Source: Phymatolithon calcareum (taxonomy: Eukaryota; Rhodophyta; Florideophyceae; Hapalidiales). From it: DNA of 64,000 nucleotides. A program made the translations under genes and the position numbers. The stretch covers positions 2,536,568 through 2,600,567 of the forward strand of contig OZ345373.1 of assembly GCA_977006965.1 (NCBI GenBank), given 5' to 3'. Below, piece by piece: positions 10,189-19,880 of this stretch; the first letter of the stretch is position 1; each line of letters opens with the position of its first letter. Below the pieces are notes generated by a model. It was not told where the DNA came from. It worked only from the letters and a program-made list of their open reading frames with translations, and made no database searches.

Positions 10189-11763
10189 ATGAGCCTGCAA
10201 ACTTTTCAAAACACAACAGAGTTCTTCGACTTGGGGTCGGACTCGACGGGTGTCAAGGATGTCAAACTAAATGACCGCTTCATAACAACCAGTGGGGACC
10301 ATGCGATTAGTCAGCTCCTTGATCTGAAAGAGCTGAGTGGGAAACGCCTCACCGTTCGTTGGGGCGCCTCCCCACTGCGCGATTCCATCTTCTCCGCCGC
10401 GAACGACCTCAACTTCTACATTGACGTTGTCGCGCGCATGGTCTCGCGCAGCAGTAAGAATGACCAAACTACCTCGCGCCCGGGGAAGTTCGAGTATGAA
10501 GATGCAGACACACTTGACGAGGCCCTTTGGCTATCGCCGTCCAGAGCCGACGCGTTTGCCATCTCGCGTTGGCGCAGCACGGTCCCGCTTTCGGAGATGG
10601 AGAGCTACGCCGCCGACGACCGGATCATCGGGCACATGGTGGCCAGGCTCATCGAAGCAGGGCGTGTCACGTGGGAGAGGCTGAGCGCCGATGTGGATGC
10701 GCTGTCCGATGAGCTGCGGCCGAGCGTTTGGGCAAAGTCGGACGAGCATGCGGCGCGGATAGTGCGCGAAGCGATTAACGGCAAGTTAAGTCAGCAGCCC
10801 CGCGGAAGCAGTACTGCGGGCAATCAGGCAGAGTCCATCGCAAAGCGACTCGTCGACTTCCTCGAAGATATCTCCGATGGCCCATGTCTTGTGGACCGCA
10901 GGACGAAGACCTTGCGACTGGACGAATTCCTCGCGCAGCAAGCTTGCAACCGGGCGGACGCGCTCTCCTGGCTGTCTTGCGACCCGAAGCGCGGACGCAC
11001 GAGTCGAATTCATCTGGAGGACGCCACAGTTTCGTACAATGCGCTTGATGGCTGTTACATCATCGATGTGAATTGCGGAGGACTTCGGACCGAGATGCCG
11101 GCTCGCCATGGGAACTATGCAATCAAGCTGGCTGCTGATATTCGGAGCGCGATCGTGGCGCAGACGATAAGAAAAGTTAGACAGACCAGTGAGCTTTTCT
11201 TGGATGAGTATCACGAGCAAGTTGCTGTGGAGAGTGTGCGGCAGTTCAACGCGGAAATCTCGGACCTGTACGACGCCGTTGTGCTGAGCGGAGTGTTACC
11301 GGACAAGCGACCGATATTTATCGGTGGGGAATACGGGTGCCTGTGGCTGATATCTGACTACTTGTTTAGCAAGCGGGAAAGGGGGAGCTATGTCCTTCCC
11401 CGTGAAGGGCGAATCAGTTTCGACTACACGCCACTTCGCTCCGTCTTCAGTGATGTCACTGAAGTAGGATTTCTTGCAGGACCTCGAATTCTAGGTTCTC
11501 CATTGAGAAAAAATGGACAATTGGTTTACCTCAGCTGCACTGAACAGCAAAAGTCCGACCTTCTCGTTGACAGACACCTTGACTTCAAGCTACTAGGAGC
11601 TCATGAAGGCAAGGTTCTCTTTCAAGATGTCTTCGACGGTGCGATAGCAGCCAAGTATGATAGGCTGTCTCGTAGGAAGCTCATGCATATTGCTGGGCCA
11701 TTGACAACTTTACCACCTTCGCCACTGCCTTCATTGTTGCTCCGAGAATATTTAATTTTTTGA
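10189..11763 (+). CDS. Intact type 2 protein of an unrecognised family (524 aa)
   Basis: The only intact member of the four-copy family in this window. The start is ATG 10189, shared with the second type 2 copy, which has the same ACGAACAATGAGC context. The protein is soluble-looking, with no signal peptide or membrane segment. Four regions stand out: an N-terminal block around residues 28-90 (DRFITT, LLDLKELSGK, LTVRWGASPLRD, IFSAANDLNFYIDVVARMVSRS), also found in type 1; a SPSRA..AISRWR..V..SE.ESYA.DDRIIGHM block near 118-155; ATVSYNALDGCYIIDV near 277-292; and ISDLYDAVVLSGVLPD near 353-368. After about residue 500 (RRKLMHIAGP) it departs from copy 2 and ends early, so its C-terminus may be truncated. 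I do not recognise the family. Preservation of one copy beside three broken ones argues for recent function. Confidence 0.75.
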   Translation: MSLQTFQNTTEFFDLGSDSTGVKDVKLNDRFITTSGDHAISQLLDLKELSGKRLTVRWGASPLRDSIFSAANDLNFYIDVVARMVSRSSKNDQTTSRPGKFEYEDADTLDEALWLSPSRADAFAISRWRSTVPLSEMESYAADDRIIGHMVARLIEAGRVTWERLSADVDALSDELRPSVWAKSDEHAARIVREAINGKLSQQPRGSSTAGNQAESIAKRLVDFLEDISDGPCLVDRRTKTLRLDEFLAQQACNRADALSWLSCDPKRGRTSRIHLEDATVSYNALDGCYIIDVNCGGLRTEMPARHGNYAIKLAADIRSAIVAQTIRKVRQTSELFLDEYHEQVAVESVRQFNAEISDLYDAVVLSGVLPDKRPIFIGGEYGCLWLISDYLFSKRERGSYVLPREGRISFDYTPLRSVFSDVTEVGFLAGPRILGSPLRKNGQLVYLSCTEQQKSDLLVDRHLDFKLLGAHEGKVLFQDVFDGAIAAKYDRLSRRKLMHIAGPLTTLPPSPLPSLLLREYLIF

Positions 11764-12388
11764 GATCGAAACTTACTATCAGGCAAGTCAAAAGCATCAA
11801 GCTCCTGGATGTCCACCACATGCTTAGCAAAACAATTTCTACCAGTTGCAGTGTCACAAACAAAGATTGCGCCGCAATCAAGCCGGTTACATGATAAACA
11901 CAGGAGTGTCGTTTTCTTAGGGGTTATACCTTTGAGTATCTTGAAAACTACTGTATTGTTCTACGTTGGGAATCTGGTTTGTTCGAACCGGCGTTGTTTT
12001 TTTTGAAAAGCAAATGTGCTCGTCATAAATTATCTTGAAACCTAGTTTTTCTGGCTCACTCATTGGCTCGAATTGTTCACATCATAACATTCATAAATAG
12101 CCGAATTTCGAGTTTCTGGATGCACCAATTATGATTGGAAATAGTCCCACTTGACCATGCACCTGTAATAAATTAACACAAATGCCAGCTTTGCATCACA
12201 GCGCATTGAATTCATCAGAATTCAAGATCAACCCTTCAATGCAAGCACTCAGATACATGTAGCTACTACTGTAGCTATCTGAGTGCTGCACCTTACTAGG
12301 GTACAGTACAGGATACAACTATCGTCTCGGGCGATTGCGCTCACACAGATTTTGACCTGCGCAGACCGTTTCCTGCGTTGCAAACGAC
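11764..12388. other. Spacer between the two modules
   Basis: AT-rich spacer with no supported gene. It contains the hairpin at 12244-12287 and, from 12300, the duplicated leader of the type 1 gene. Confidence 0.5.
12244..12287. repeat. Long hairpin upstream of type 1 copy 2
   Basis: AGCACTCAGATA (12244-12255) is exactly complementary to TATCTGAGTGCT (12276-12287). Inside, GCTAC-tact-GTAGC forms a second stem. A partial, less regular version (CAGATAGCTACTGGCTACAG) occurs upstream of copy 1 near 9020-9040. Confidence 0.6.
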
Positions 12389-13898
12389 ATGGCTGGCACA
12401 GTGCAGGACTTCAAGGCGGCAATCGATATCCTCAACATGGCCAAAAACCAAGTCCGCGTCATCTGGGATTGCCGGTTTGCCATCACCGTCCGCCGAAGAG
12501 CCGTTCGGCAGCTCCTAGGCCTAAAGGAGGTTTCTGGGTAAACAAATCAAAGTCCTCCGCGGCGGTTCCGCCTTACGCGACGCCGTCTTCAGTGCCGCCA
12601 GGAACCTCGACTTCTACCACATAGTCATGGCGCGCCTCGTGCTACGAAGCGCCCGCGACCACACGGGCGTGAGGCCGCACAAGTTTGAGCTAGAAGAGGA
12701 ACACGATCAGGAGTTGAGCTGGCTCGCGCCGTCGCGTGTGAACGTGCTTGCCATCTTGCAGTGGCGCATCAAGGTTTCGGTTTCTCAAATCGAGGATTAC
12801 GCCACCGACGACCGTGTTATCGCGCACATGGTGCGCCGACTCGTCGACGGCGGCCACACCTCTTGAGAAGCTCTTAGTACAAAAGTGGACGCGCTCAGTG
12901 ACGAGCTGCAACTGCTTCCCAGCGAAGGGCTTGACGATGACGCAAACGACTACACACTCGACATCATCGCCGGCTCTGGCAACGTCTGTAATTACAATCG
13001 CATGCCACAGCATTCCGAAGACGCCGAGGCGCTCGCGCGCTTTCTCGAAAACTTCGTGAGGACCGCGGCAGAAGGCGACGAGTGCTTTGTCGGCTCCAAG
13101 CAGCTCGTAGGTACACTCGACAAGTTCATGGCCAAAGAAGCGACGGGGCCACGCGAAGAACCTGAGCTGGTTGGGCCGGGGGACGGGAAACTCGAGTGCG
13201 CGGCGGGTACACGTCGAAGATGCCGCGATCTCGTACAACGCCCTGGATGGGGCGTATATCATCAACGTCGACAGGAACGGCTTGCGCACTGAGATGCCGG
13301 CGAGCGTCGGGCGGCTGTCAACGAGGCTTTCGACGGACATCCGGTGCGCCATTGTGGCGCAGACAATCAAGCAGACACGGCCGAAGCTTGACTGCTATCT
13401 CTGCGAGTACCAAGAGAGAAAGGCGGAGGTAAATGTGAAACTTTTCAACGAGCAAATTGCGGATCTGTATGATGCCGTGATTCTAAGCGGCATGCTGCCG
13501 TTTAGCAACCGATATGGAGCGGGAGCCGATATCGTTGCCTGACGCTGATATCAGACTACCCGGTAAGCGATGAACGGAACTCGAGCCTCGAGCTGGATCG
13601 GGCTGCAAACGTCGCGATGACGTACACGAAGCTAGACCTAGTGTTTCCGGAGATGGCGTCGGTGGTAGACCTGGCCGCGCCGCGCATTGTCGACGTGCCT
13701 TTGTGGAGGAATAATAAAATTGTGTACGTAAAGGGGTCCGAGAGCAGACTTGCTTACCTGAAGGTCGACGACGGTGAACTTGACTCGACAGTTCTAGAAA
13801 CGAAGGAGGGACAGGTACTTTTTGAGGAAAAGCACGAAGGCGATGTGATGCATAGAATGAATGCATTTTCTTTTGGAAAAGTATTGTTTTGTGGTTAG
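12389..13898 (+). pseudogene. Type 1 gene copy 2, decayed full-length
   Basis: ATG at 12389 opens MAGTVQDFKAAIDIL. The chain aligns along its length with the intact type 2 protein: LRDAVFSAARNLDFY, SPSR-like APSRVNVLAI, DYATDDRVIAHMV, VDALSDEL, AAISYNALDGAYIINV, IADLYDAVILSGMLP and a C-terminal EGQVLFEEKHEGD. It ends at a stop at 13896-13898. Lesions: an extra T near 12530 shifts frame; TGA at 12864-12866 sits where the type 2 protein has Trp; frameshifts occur near 13160 and 13520. About 490 codons if undamaged. Same unknown function as the type 2 gene, and clearly a paralogue of it. Confidence 0.75.
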
Positions 13899-13933
13899 GT
13901 TTCGAAAAACGTAGACGAGACTATCAAAGACAA

Positions 13934-15483
13934 CGAAGTGGCTCGAGCGGCTAGCGGCTGTCTGAAAGCTACGACAGTCGCCAAGCTCCGGTCACTGACT
14001 GGGATGCGTAGCCTGGGAGTTATTGGAGAGATGCAAGCAACTCTTGTCATGGACAAAGCACTTCGACTTCTACCTGATCCTCCTGTGGCTCGCACAACCC
14101 AGACAAATTGTTGAACTCTAGACGCAACGTAGGGTCGTCGAGGGACTCGAGCACCTACCATCTGGCGGAGAAAGGGATCCTTGCGCTCCCACGCAATGGG
14201 CTCCAACCGCCAATCCAGAAGGACCGCTCGCTCCAGTAACAGGTTTTTAACCTTCGCGACTCCTGTTTCGGCGACGGATGATCCAGAGGAGAAGCGTACC
14301 GCGACAGAAGCGAAATGCAGCGCAACAAGCCGATATCGAAATATGGACGGACGGAAGTGTCGGAAAAGTACCACATGAATTTGTTTGAGACCTGAATCAT
14401 GGAGAACGAGTCTCCGTGAAACGGGATGAAGGTTGGTATACTGCGACGTTGAGCAGATTCAGCCCCTCTCAGTACCATAATCACGAAGCAGCGAAAAGTT
14501 TTGAGTCTCGACACGGCAGGCCCCCGGACGAACTCTTGGCCTACGACGACGGAGTCGAGCATGCCTACTCAACGACCCCAGCCGCCTCGAAACAACGCGT
14601 AATCGTGTGCGACGAAGATGGTGACACACTCGACATGTATCGTACCATCCCATTCCTGGTCGGTGGAGCTGGGTTTCTGATTTTGCGCGGCGAAGAAACT
14701 GTTATGGAAGAATCGCTGGCCGCTGGGGCTGTCGGCTCATTATTTGACGCGGAGGCATTTGCCGCCATACATGCCTTCCGCGCAACGTCAACCCTACAAT
14801 TTTCCCGCGCAGCACTATCAGATAGTTCACTGACAGCCGTAGCTGCATAGACGCGCTCAACGGGCAACCGCGGATGTTTGGTGGCATGGTCCGGAATCTA
14901 TGGAATCATATGGAACGGTTATTTTCACGCGAGGTTCAGATAGAGTGTGTTTGGATACCGAGTCACTGCGGCGTCGCGAAGAATGAGGCTGCTGATGAAC
15001 TTGCGCGGCGGTGAATCTCGGAATCGAGTCTGGCGCTGCACCAAGCGATACGTCTCACTTTGGAAGCGGCACGATCCATCATCAAGCCGCCCTGTAGAAG
15101 CAAACCAGTGACCCTTCCTACGCTTCCGATAGATCTGCACATCTCGCAGAGATGTGCAGAGGTGATACTGGACCAGCTCATAGTGAACTGCAGTCCTATT
15201 GTGGCAAGCTTTCACCATTGACACAGCGAGGATGAACCGCTTCTCTACGACCCAGTATGCAAGATGTGCCCGTATGGCGTCAAGGAGACAGTGGAGCACC
15301 TCATTCTACACTGTTCTGGGAGGACTGCCTCTCGACGACAATTCATCGGAAGAGTGCGATACAGAACGGTAGAAGATCTGTGCAGGGAGAGACTCGTAGA
15401 GATACTCCAATATTTGAAAAATGAGAACTTGCTCTAGGGTAAGTCTTGGCGTTAATTAACGCATTCTGCATTAAAGAAAGAAA
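13934..15483 (+). mobile_element. 5'-truncated LINE insertion with 8-bp target duplication
   Basis: AAAGACAA occurs at 13926-13933 and again at 15484-15491. The uninterrupted site is preserved in the first module (ACTATCAAAGACAAGCG at about 9351-9367). The inserted 1550 bp ends in an A-rich tail (TTAAAGAAAGAAA), as expected for target-primed reverse transcription. It holds only the last part of a non-LTR retrotransposon. This fixes orientation (plus) and boundaries to the base, apart from the usual ambiguity in the A-run. Confidence 0.85.
14416..15437 (+). pseudogene. LINE RNase H domain and C-terminal zinc region, broken
   Basis: The RNase H fold of a non-LTR retrotransposon. AYDDG (about 14539) gives the first Asp, GGAGFLI a strand, and DAEAFAAIHAF (about 14750) the catalytic Glu. 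SDSSLTAV (about 14818) is the third acidic site, and VWIPSHCGVAKNEAADELA (about 14949-15005) the last. A cysteine-rich end follows, CKMCPYGVKETVEHLILHC near 15260-15312. Frame changes near 14845, and in-frame stops occur at about 15013 and 15218. No reverse transcriptase remains upstream; sequence from 13934 to 14415 is probably the linker before RNase H but is too decayed to assign. Once supplied the RNase H activity for LINE retrotransposition. Confidence 0.8.
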
Positions 15484-16035
15484 AAAGACAAGCGCGCATC
15501 CTCCAGTTCATAGAATAGCCATGTCAAGCCGAGGCCCCATAAGAAGGCGCGCTGTATGTTATTAAGTGCTGCTAACTAATCCAAACGTCCGATCTTTCTC
15601 GACACAGAACCGAGAACCCTTGCCCCGAAAAAAGTCCATTTCAGAAACATCGCGCAAGATTGAGCGAAGTGGGGATTCGCCTTGCGCGGGTACCTATTCG
15701 GTCCAATCTCGAATATTCAGGTAGTTGATACCGCACAAGCAATAGCGGCATCCTCCTGAGCATGTCTTCTGTCTGCAGGGGCTTCGTGCCCATGTTCAAC
15801 AGACAGTAACACAGTACAGAGCTCGGTCTTGAAAATGTCTCAGAGGACGCCTCTCTTGAGCTCGTTACTGCCGACCTAAGCGTGAAGTCGCCGATGTACG
15901 CACGAATTTTGGCAGCCACAGCCTGCTACCATATGACATTCTTAGAGACGTTGCAACTACGACAAGATCAACAGGACGTTGGCGAACATGACATGATGTT
16001 CGCCAACATGCTTTCCGCCTTCGGTGGTGCCATGG
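15484..16035 (+). repeat. Module tail, copy 2 (distal part)
   Basis: Continuation of the type 1 3' flank after the LINE, colinear with 9359-9895. It contains the 43-bp block (15885-15927) identical to copy 1. It also has a perfect 12-bp inverted repeat GTTGGCGAACAT / ATGTTCGCCAAC (15978-16007) that is only half present in copy 1. Confidence 0.72.
15641..15919 (-). CDS. Possible small minus-strand ORF in module tail, copy 2 (doubtful)
   Basis: 92 codons starting MAAKIRAYIGDFT, similar to the frame 9570-9944 of the first module. The two differ at many residues and at their ends. Low confidence that it is translated. Confidence 0.18.
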   Translation of the reverse strand: MAAKIRAYIGDFTLRSAVTSSREASSETFSRPSSVLCYCLLNMGTKPLQTEDMLRRMPLLLVRYQLPEYSRLDRIGTRARRIPTSLNLARCF

Positions 16036-17076
16036 GTCATCAATGGCACATACGAGTCATCCTTGACTACTGTAGAGCAGCTCCCAAACTCTCTTGCCAC
16101 CTTGGCTTTGGTCTTCGCCAAGAAGAAACTGTCGGGGATTGTTATCGCCCGACAGCACCTAGCTGTCACTGGCAGTTGTGCACGTCGGTGCCTCGTGAAC
16201 ATGGTACTCGCGAGACAGCATCCACATAAGCCAACAACTGCGGACGACTGGAGCGCATAAATAGTTCGTAGAGAGCCCAAGTCTGAGAGAAGCTACAAGA
16301 CACAGAACTACCAACCTTTTGCCTTTCATTTCACTAAAGCAACCCTTTTCCAACATTGGACTTCCCTGTTGCACGTGACAGGGCCTTGCAATCCGCTCTG
16401 AAGCGGGTGATCCGTGACACGTTACACTACCCTTCACTCACCTCTACTGAGACAAACCTCAACTCTTCCAACACATAAAGGGACATGTACGAAGGTGCTT
16501 CTCCTACCCCAGTACCGGTTTTCTTTGCCCAACACCTTTTGCAGGCAGCTTGGAGAAACAATTCGCGAAAAATAAACTTGTCCTTCAACAATGCACTGAA
16601 TATTAATTTAAAAATTCAGTCTTTGGTTCTGTGCTTTTTTCTAAAAACCAACAGATCTGTGGTTCGAATCAAAGACTGCCCACCAGAAAAAAACATATTT
16701 CAAACCCTCCAATTCTTCCCTTCGCATTTTGCGCTTGCATTTTTCTATAATGGACGAGTTGTTCAATCTGTCGAAGGCTATTTTTGTCCTTTAAACTCTT
16801 TGGCATAATTTGTTTGCGCTGCCGACTAGAGTAGACGACAATGATCATGCTGGCGTGCTTCAGTGAGGATTTAAGAGGGGCAATGGCTCAATATGTGCTA
16901 AAACGTTTTAAGGATTCGTGCAAATCCATGTTTGGTCGCATGTGTGTTTCAAGTTTTTCAAAAAACCTGAAAATGTCATACATGTCGTGGTGGAGTTGAA
17001 CCGTAAAACGCCCTGGAGCATTTCTACTCATCGTCAGTTTTCTTATTGCCAACTCAGGGCTCCGAGAACACGAACA
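16036..17076. other. Spacer upstream of type 2 copy 2
   Basis: No supported gene. A TATA-like CATAAATAG lies at about 16256. A stem CAGTCTTTGGTTC (16617-16629) pairs with GAATCAAAGACTG (16666-16678), allowing one G-U. From about 17030 the sequence matches the leader of the intact type 2 gene. Confidence 0.45.
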
Positions 17077-18926
17077 ATGAGCCTGCAAACTTTTCAAAAT
17101 ACGACAGAGCTCTTCGACTCGGGATCGAACCCGAAGGGTGTCAACCGAAATGACCGCTTCATAACCACGAGGCGCGACCATGCTATAGTTAACTCCGTGA
17201 TCTGAAAGAGTTGTGTGGGGAGCACCTCACCGTTCGTTGGGACGCATCCCCACTGCGCGATTTCATCTTCTCCGCCCCGAATGACCTCGACTTCTACATT
17301 GACGTCGTCGCCCGCATGGTCTCGCGCAGCCGTAAGAATGATCTAACTATCTTGCGCCCGGATAAGTTCGAGTATGCGGATGCAAACACACTTGACGACG
17401 CCCTTTGGCTGTCGCCGTCCAGAGTAAACGTGCTTGCCATCTCGCGTTGGCGCAGCATGGTCTCATTTTCGGAGATAGAGAGCTACGCCTCCGACGACCG
17501 GATCATCGGGCACATGTTGGCCAGGCTCATCGAAGCAAGGCGTGTCACGTGGGAGAAGCTGAGCGCCGATGTGGATGCGCTGTCCGATGAGCTGCGGCCG
17601 AGCGTTTGGGCGAAATCGGACAAGCATGCGGCGCGGATGGTACGCCAAGCCATCAAAGGCGAGTTCAGTACTCAGCCCCGCGGAATCAGCACTGCGGGCA
17701 ATCAGGCGGAGTCCATCGCAAAGCGCTTCGTCGGCTTCCTCGAAGATATCTCCGATGGCCCATGTCCTGTGGACCGCAGGACGTCGACCGTGCGGCTGGA
17801 CGAGTTCCTCGCACAGCAAGCTTGTGACCGGGCGGACACGCTCTCCTGGCTGTCCCGCAACCCGCAACGTGGATGTACGAGACGAATTCATCTAAAGGAC
17901 GCCACAGTTTCGTACAATGCGCTTGATGGCTGTTACATCATCGATGTGGATCGCGGAGGACTTCGGATGGAAATGTCGGCTTGCCATGGGAACTATGCAA
18001 ACAAGCTGGCTGCTGATATTCGGAGCGCGGTCGTGGCGCAGACGATACGGAAAGCTAGACAGACTAATGAGTTTTACCTGGATGGGTATCACGAGCAAGT
18101 TGCTGTGGAGAGTGTGCAGCAGTTCAACGCGGAAATCTCGGACCTTTACGAAGCCGTTGTGCTGAGCGGAGTGTTGCCGGACACGCGACCGATATGGAGC
18201 GGTGGATAGTACGGGTGCCTGTGGCTGATATCTAATTACCCGAAGAGCGAGGCTAAAAGGGAGAGCTATGTCCTTTCCCGCACAGGGCGAATCAGTTTAG
18301 ACTACACTCCACTTCACTCCGTCTTCAGTGATGTCACTGAAGCAGGGACTCGTGCGGGACCTCGGATTCTAGGTTCTCCACTGAGAAAAAATGGACACTT
18401 GGTTTACCTCAGCTGCACTGAAGGCCAAAATTCACGCCTTCTCATTGACCCACGGCTTGACATCAAACTGTCAAGGGCTCATGCGGGCCGGGGCCAGGTT
18501 CTCTTTCAAGGTGTCTTCCACGAAAAGAAAACACCCAAGTATGATAGGCTGTCTCGTAGGAAGCTCATGCGTATTGCAGGACCTGGACCTTCGACCGATA
18601 CTCTCCTGAAGGTTTCCACAGCATTGCCGCTTCTTTCAAATACTGCAGCTGCAGTATTTGAAAAAATCGGCAATGACACAGAAGAGAGTATGAGACTTTA
18701 TTCTATGTGTTTAGAAACTGTGCGACAATGGGAAGGAACGGCAACACAGAGCAATTTATTATTGATTGTAATCTTCAGTCTATGGCAGGACCACTCCAGG
18801 TTTCCGACCTCTCTCTACTCGGTGCCGATTCTGAAGAGGAAGATTCCATTGCAGAGCTGGAAAGAAGCGACAAGAAAGAATGGACAACGGAACAGAAGAA
18901 GAGTGCGTTGTGGCGTCCGGGGATGA
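17077..18926 (+). pseudogene. Type 2 gene copy 2, decayed
   Basis: ATG 17077 opens MSLQTFQNTTELFDSGS, and most of the chain is highly similar to the intact copy. Blocks include LTVRWDASPLRD, LSPSRVNVLAISRWR, DDRIIGHMLARL, ATVSYNALDGCYIIDV, ISDLYEAVVLSGVLPD and YDRLSRRKLMRIAGP. A one-base loss near 17200 shifts the frame and a TAG at about 18207 ends the 332-codon middle frame; the same frame then reopens to 18926. The C-terminal region beyond RRKLM is longer than in the intact copy. It may continue in another frame (18707-19078), which has an acidic stretch (GADSEEEDSIAELERSDKK) near 18823-18880. If so, the ancestral protein had an acidic tail that the intact copy lacks. Confidence 0.7.
18634..18663. 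repeat. 30-bp perfect palindrome inside type 2 copy 2
   Basis: TTTCAAATACTGCAG is followed directly by its own reverse complement, with no spacer. It lies in the C-terminal coding region and has no counterpart in the intact copy at 10189. Confidence 0.85.
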
Positions 18927-19664
18927 AAGGATGTCTCATTAGAAGCTACTGGGTAAGGCTAGGTTCCAGATCACGTTCTTCTGAAAGGCGGAGTATGATA
19001 CTTACTTGCGAAGTAAATTATTTTTGGTGGTGGTATGACACGAGTGGTGACACGTGTGGTACGGTTGAGTTTGGGTGAGGTTTGTGGTGAAGGTTGGTGA
19101 TTCTGGTGGTTCTGGTGGTGGTAGTCTTGCTCTGAGTTGGTTGCCGGCCTCGACTTCGGGCCGGCTTCCAAGTTTATATAGAGTTCTAAGATAGTCTGGA
19201 CACTAGGTATTGATAGTCTAGAGTATTTTGCCAGCTAGGCATAAGGAGCTAGTTTGCTACTAGAAGTTGACATCACAACTATAAGTAACAATTACAACCT
19301 CGCAACAAGGAATAAGAACTAATTTAACTAGCCATAACATGTAAAAACATAATGGTATAGAAATATAAAAGTATAGAAGTACTGCAAGGGTAGTGGTCTA
19401 AGAAGAAATGTGCTGTCATAAGTACAGTTTATAAAAATCACTTACATCTTCCCGATGCCGGTGCTCAGGGTGAAGATTCCAGACCATTAACTACAAAGAA
19501 GTCAGAAGGAATATGGGACAACAGAACTGGAGAACAATGTATAACCCGAACACCGAGAAATGTTATCGGCAGTGACATTGTTCGCGGACGAATGGCTGTT
19601 GACAACGTGGGCCAAGAAACACGAGGGCAGCATCATGCGTGTTGCAGTCACTGGTGACCAGTAA
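18927..19664. other. Non-coding stretch with GGTGGT-rich segment and GC hairpin
   Basis: G/T-rich 19025-19130 (repeated GGTGGT and TGGTGA), followed by a hairpin GCCGGCC-tcgacttcg-GGCCGGC (about 19142-19164), a TTTATATAG box and AT-rich DNA. No gene seen beyond the possible tail frame of the type 2 copy. Confidence 0.45.
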
Positions 19665-19880
19665 ATGCAGAATGAATTGGTGGCATTTGACCTTGTCGCT
19701 AAGCCGGACCGCAAGCGCAAGAAGCCGTACTTGCCGTTCGAAATTAGGGCACGTCACTGCTTCTCGTGCGAACACACCGGCAAATTCTCCAAGACATGCG
19801 GTAGGCTGAACATGCGCAACCTTGTCGAGGCAAAGAGAAAACATATGGACAAGCGACTCAGTTCATGCTCATCGTATTAG
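19665..19880 (+). pseudogene. Short transposon-like fragment with CX2C...C pattern (uncertain)
   Basis: 71 codons reading KPDRKRKKPYLPFEIRARHCFSC and then GKFSKTC. The basic run followed by CX2CX9C resembles the zinc-binding tails of several DNA transposases, but the expected His is absent and no catalytic region is found nearby. Listed as a possible relic only. Confidence 0.25.

Noticed and set aside
15996-16470. Solo Copia-type LTR (TGTTCGCC...CCAACA ends)
   Set aside because: The supposed left end is part of the module tail and also present at about 9855; no target duplication.
16617-16690. tRNA gene (GGTTCGAATC box B and a CCACCA-like end)
   Set aside because: The T stem does not pair, no anticodon arm or box A fits, and the outer arms form a plain hairpin.
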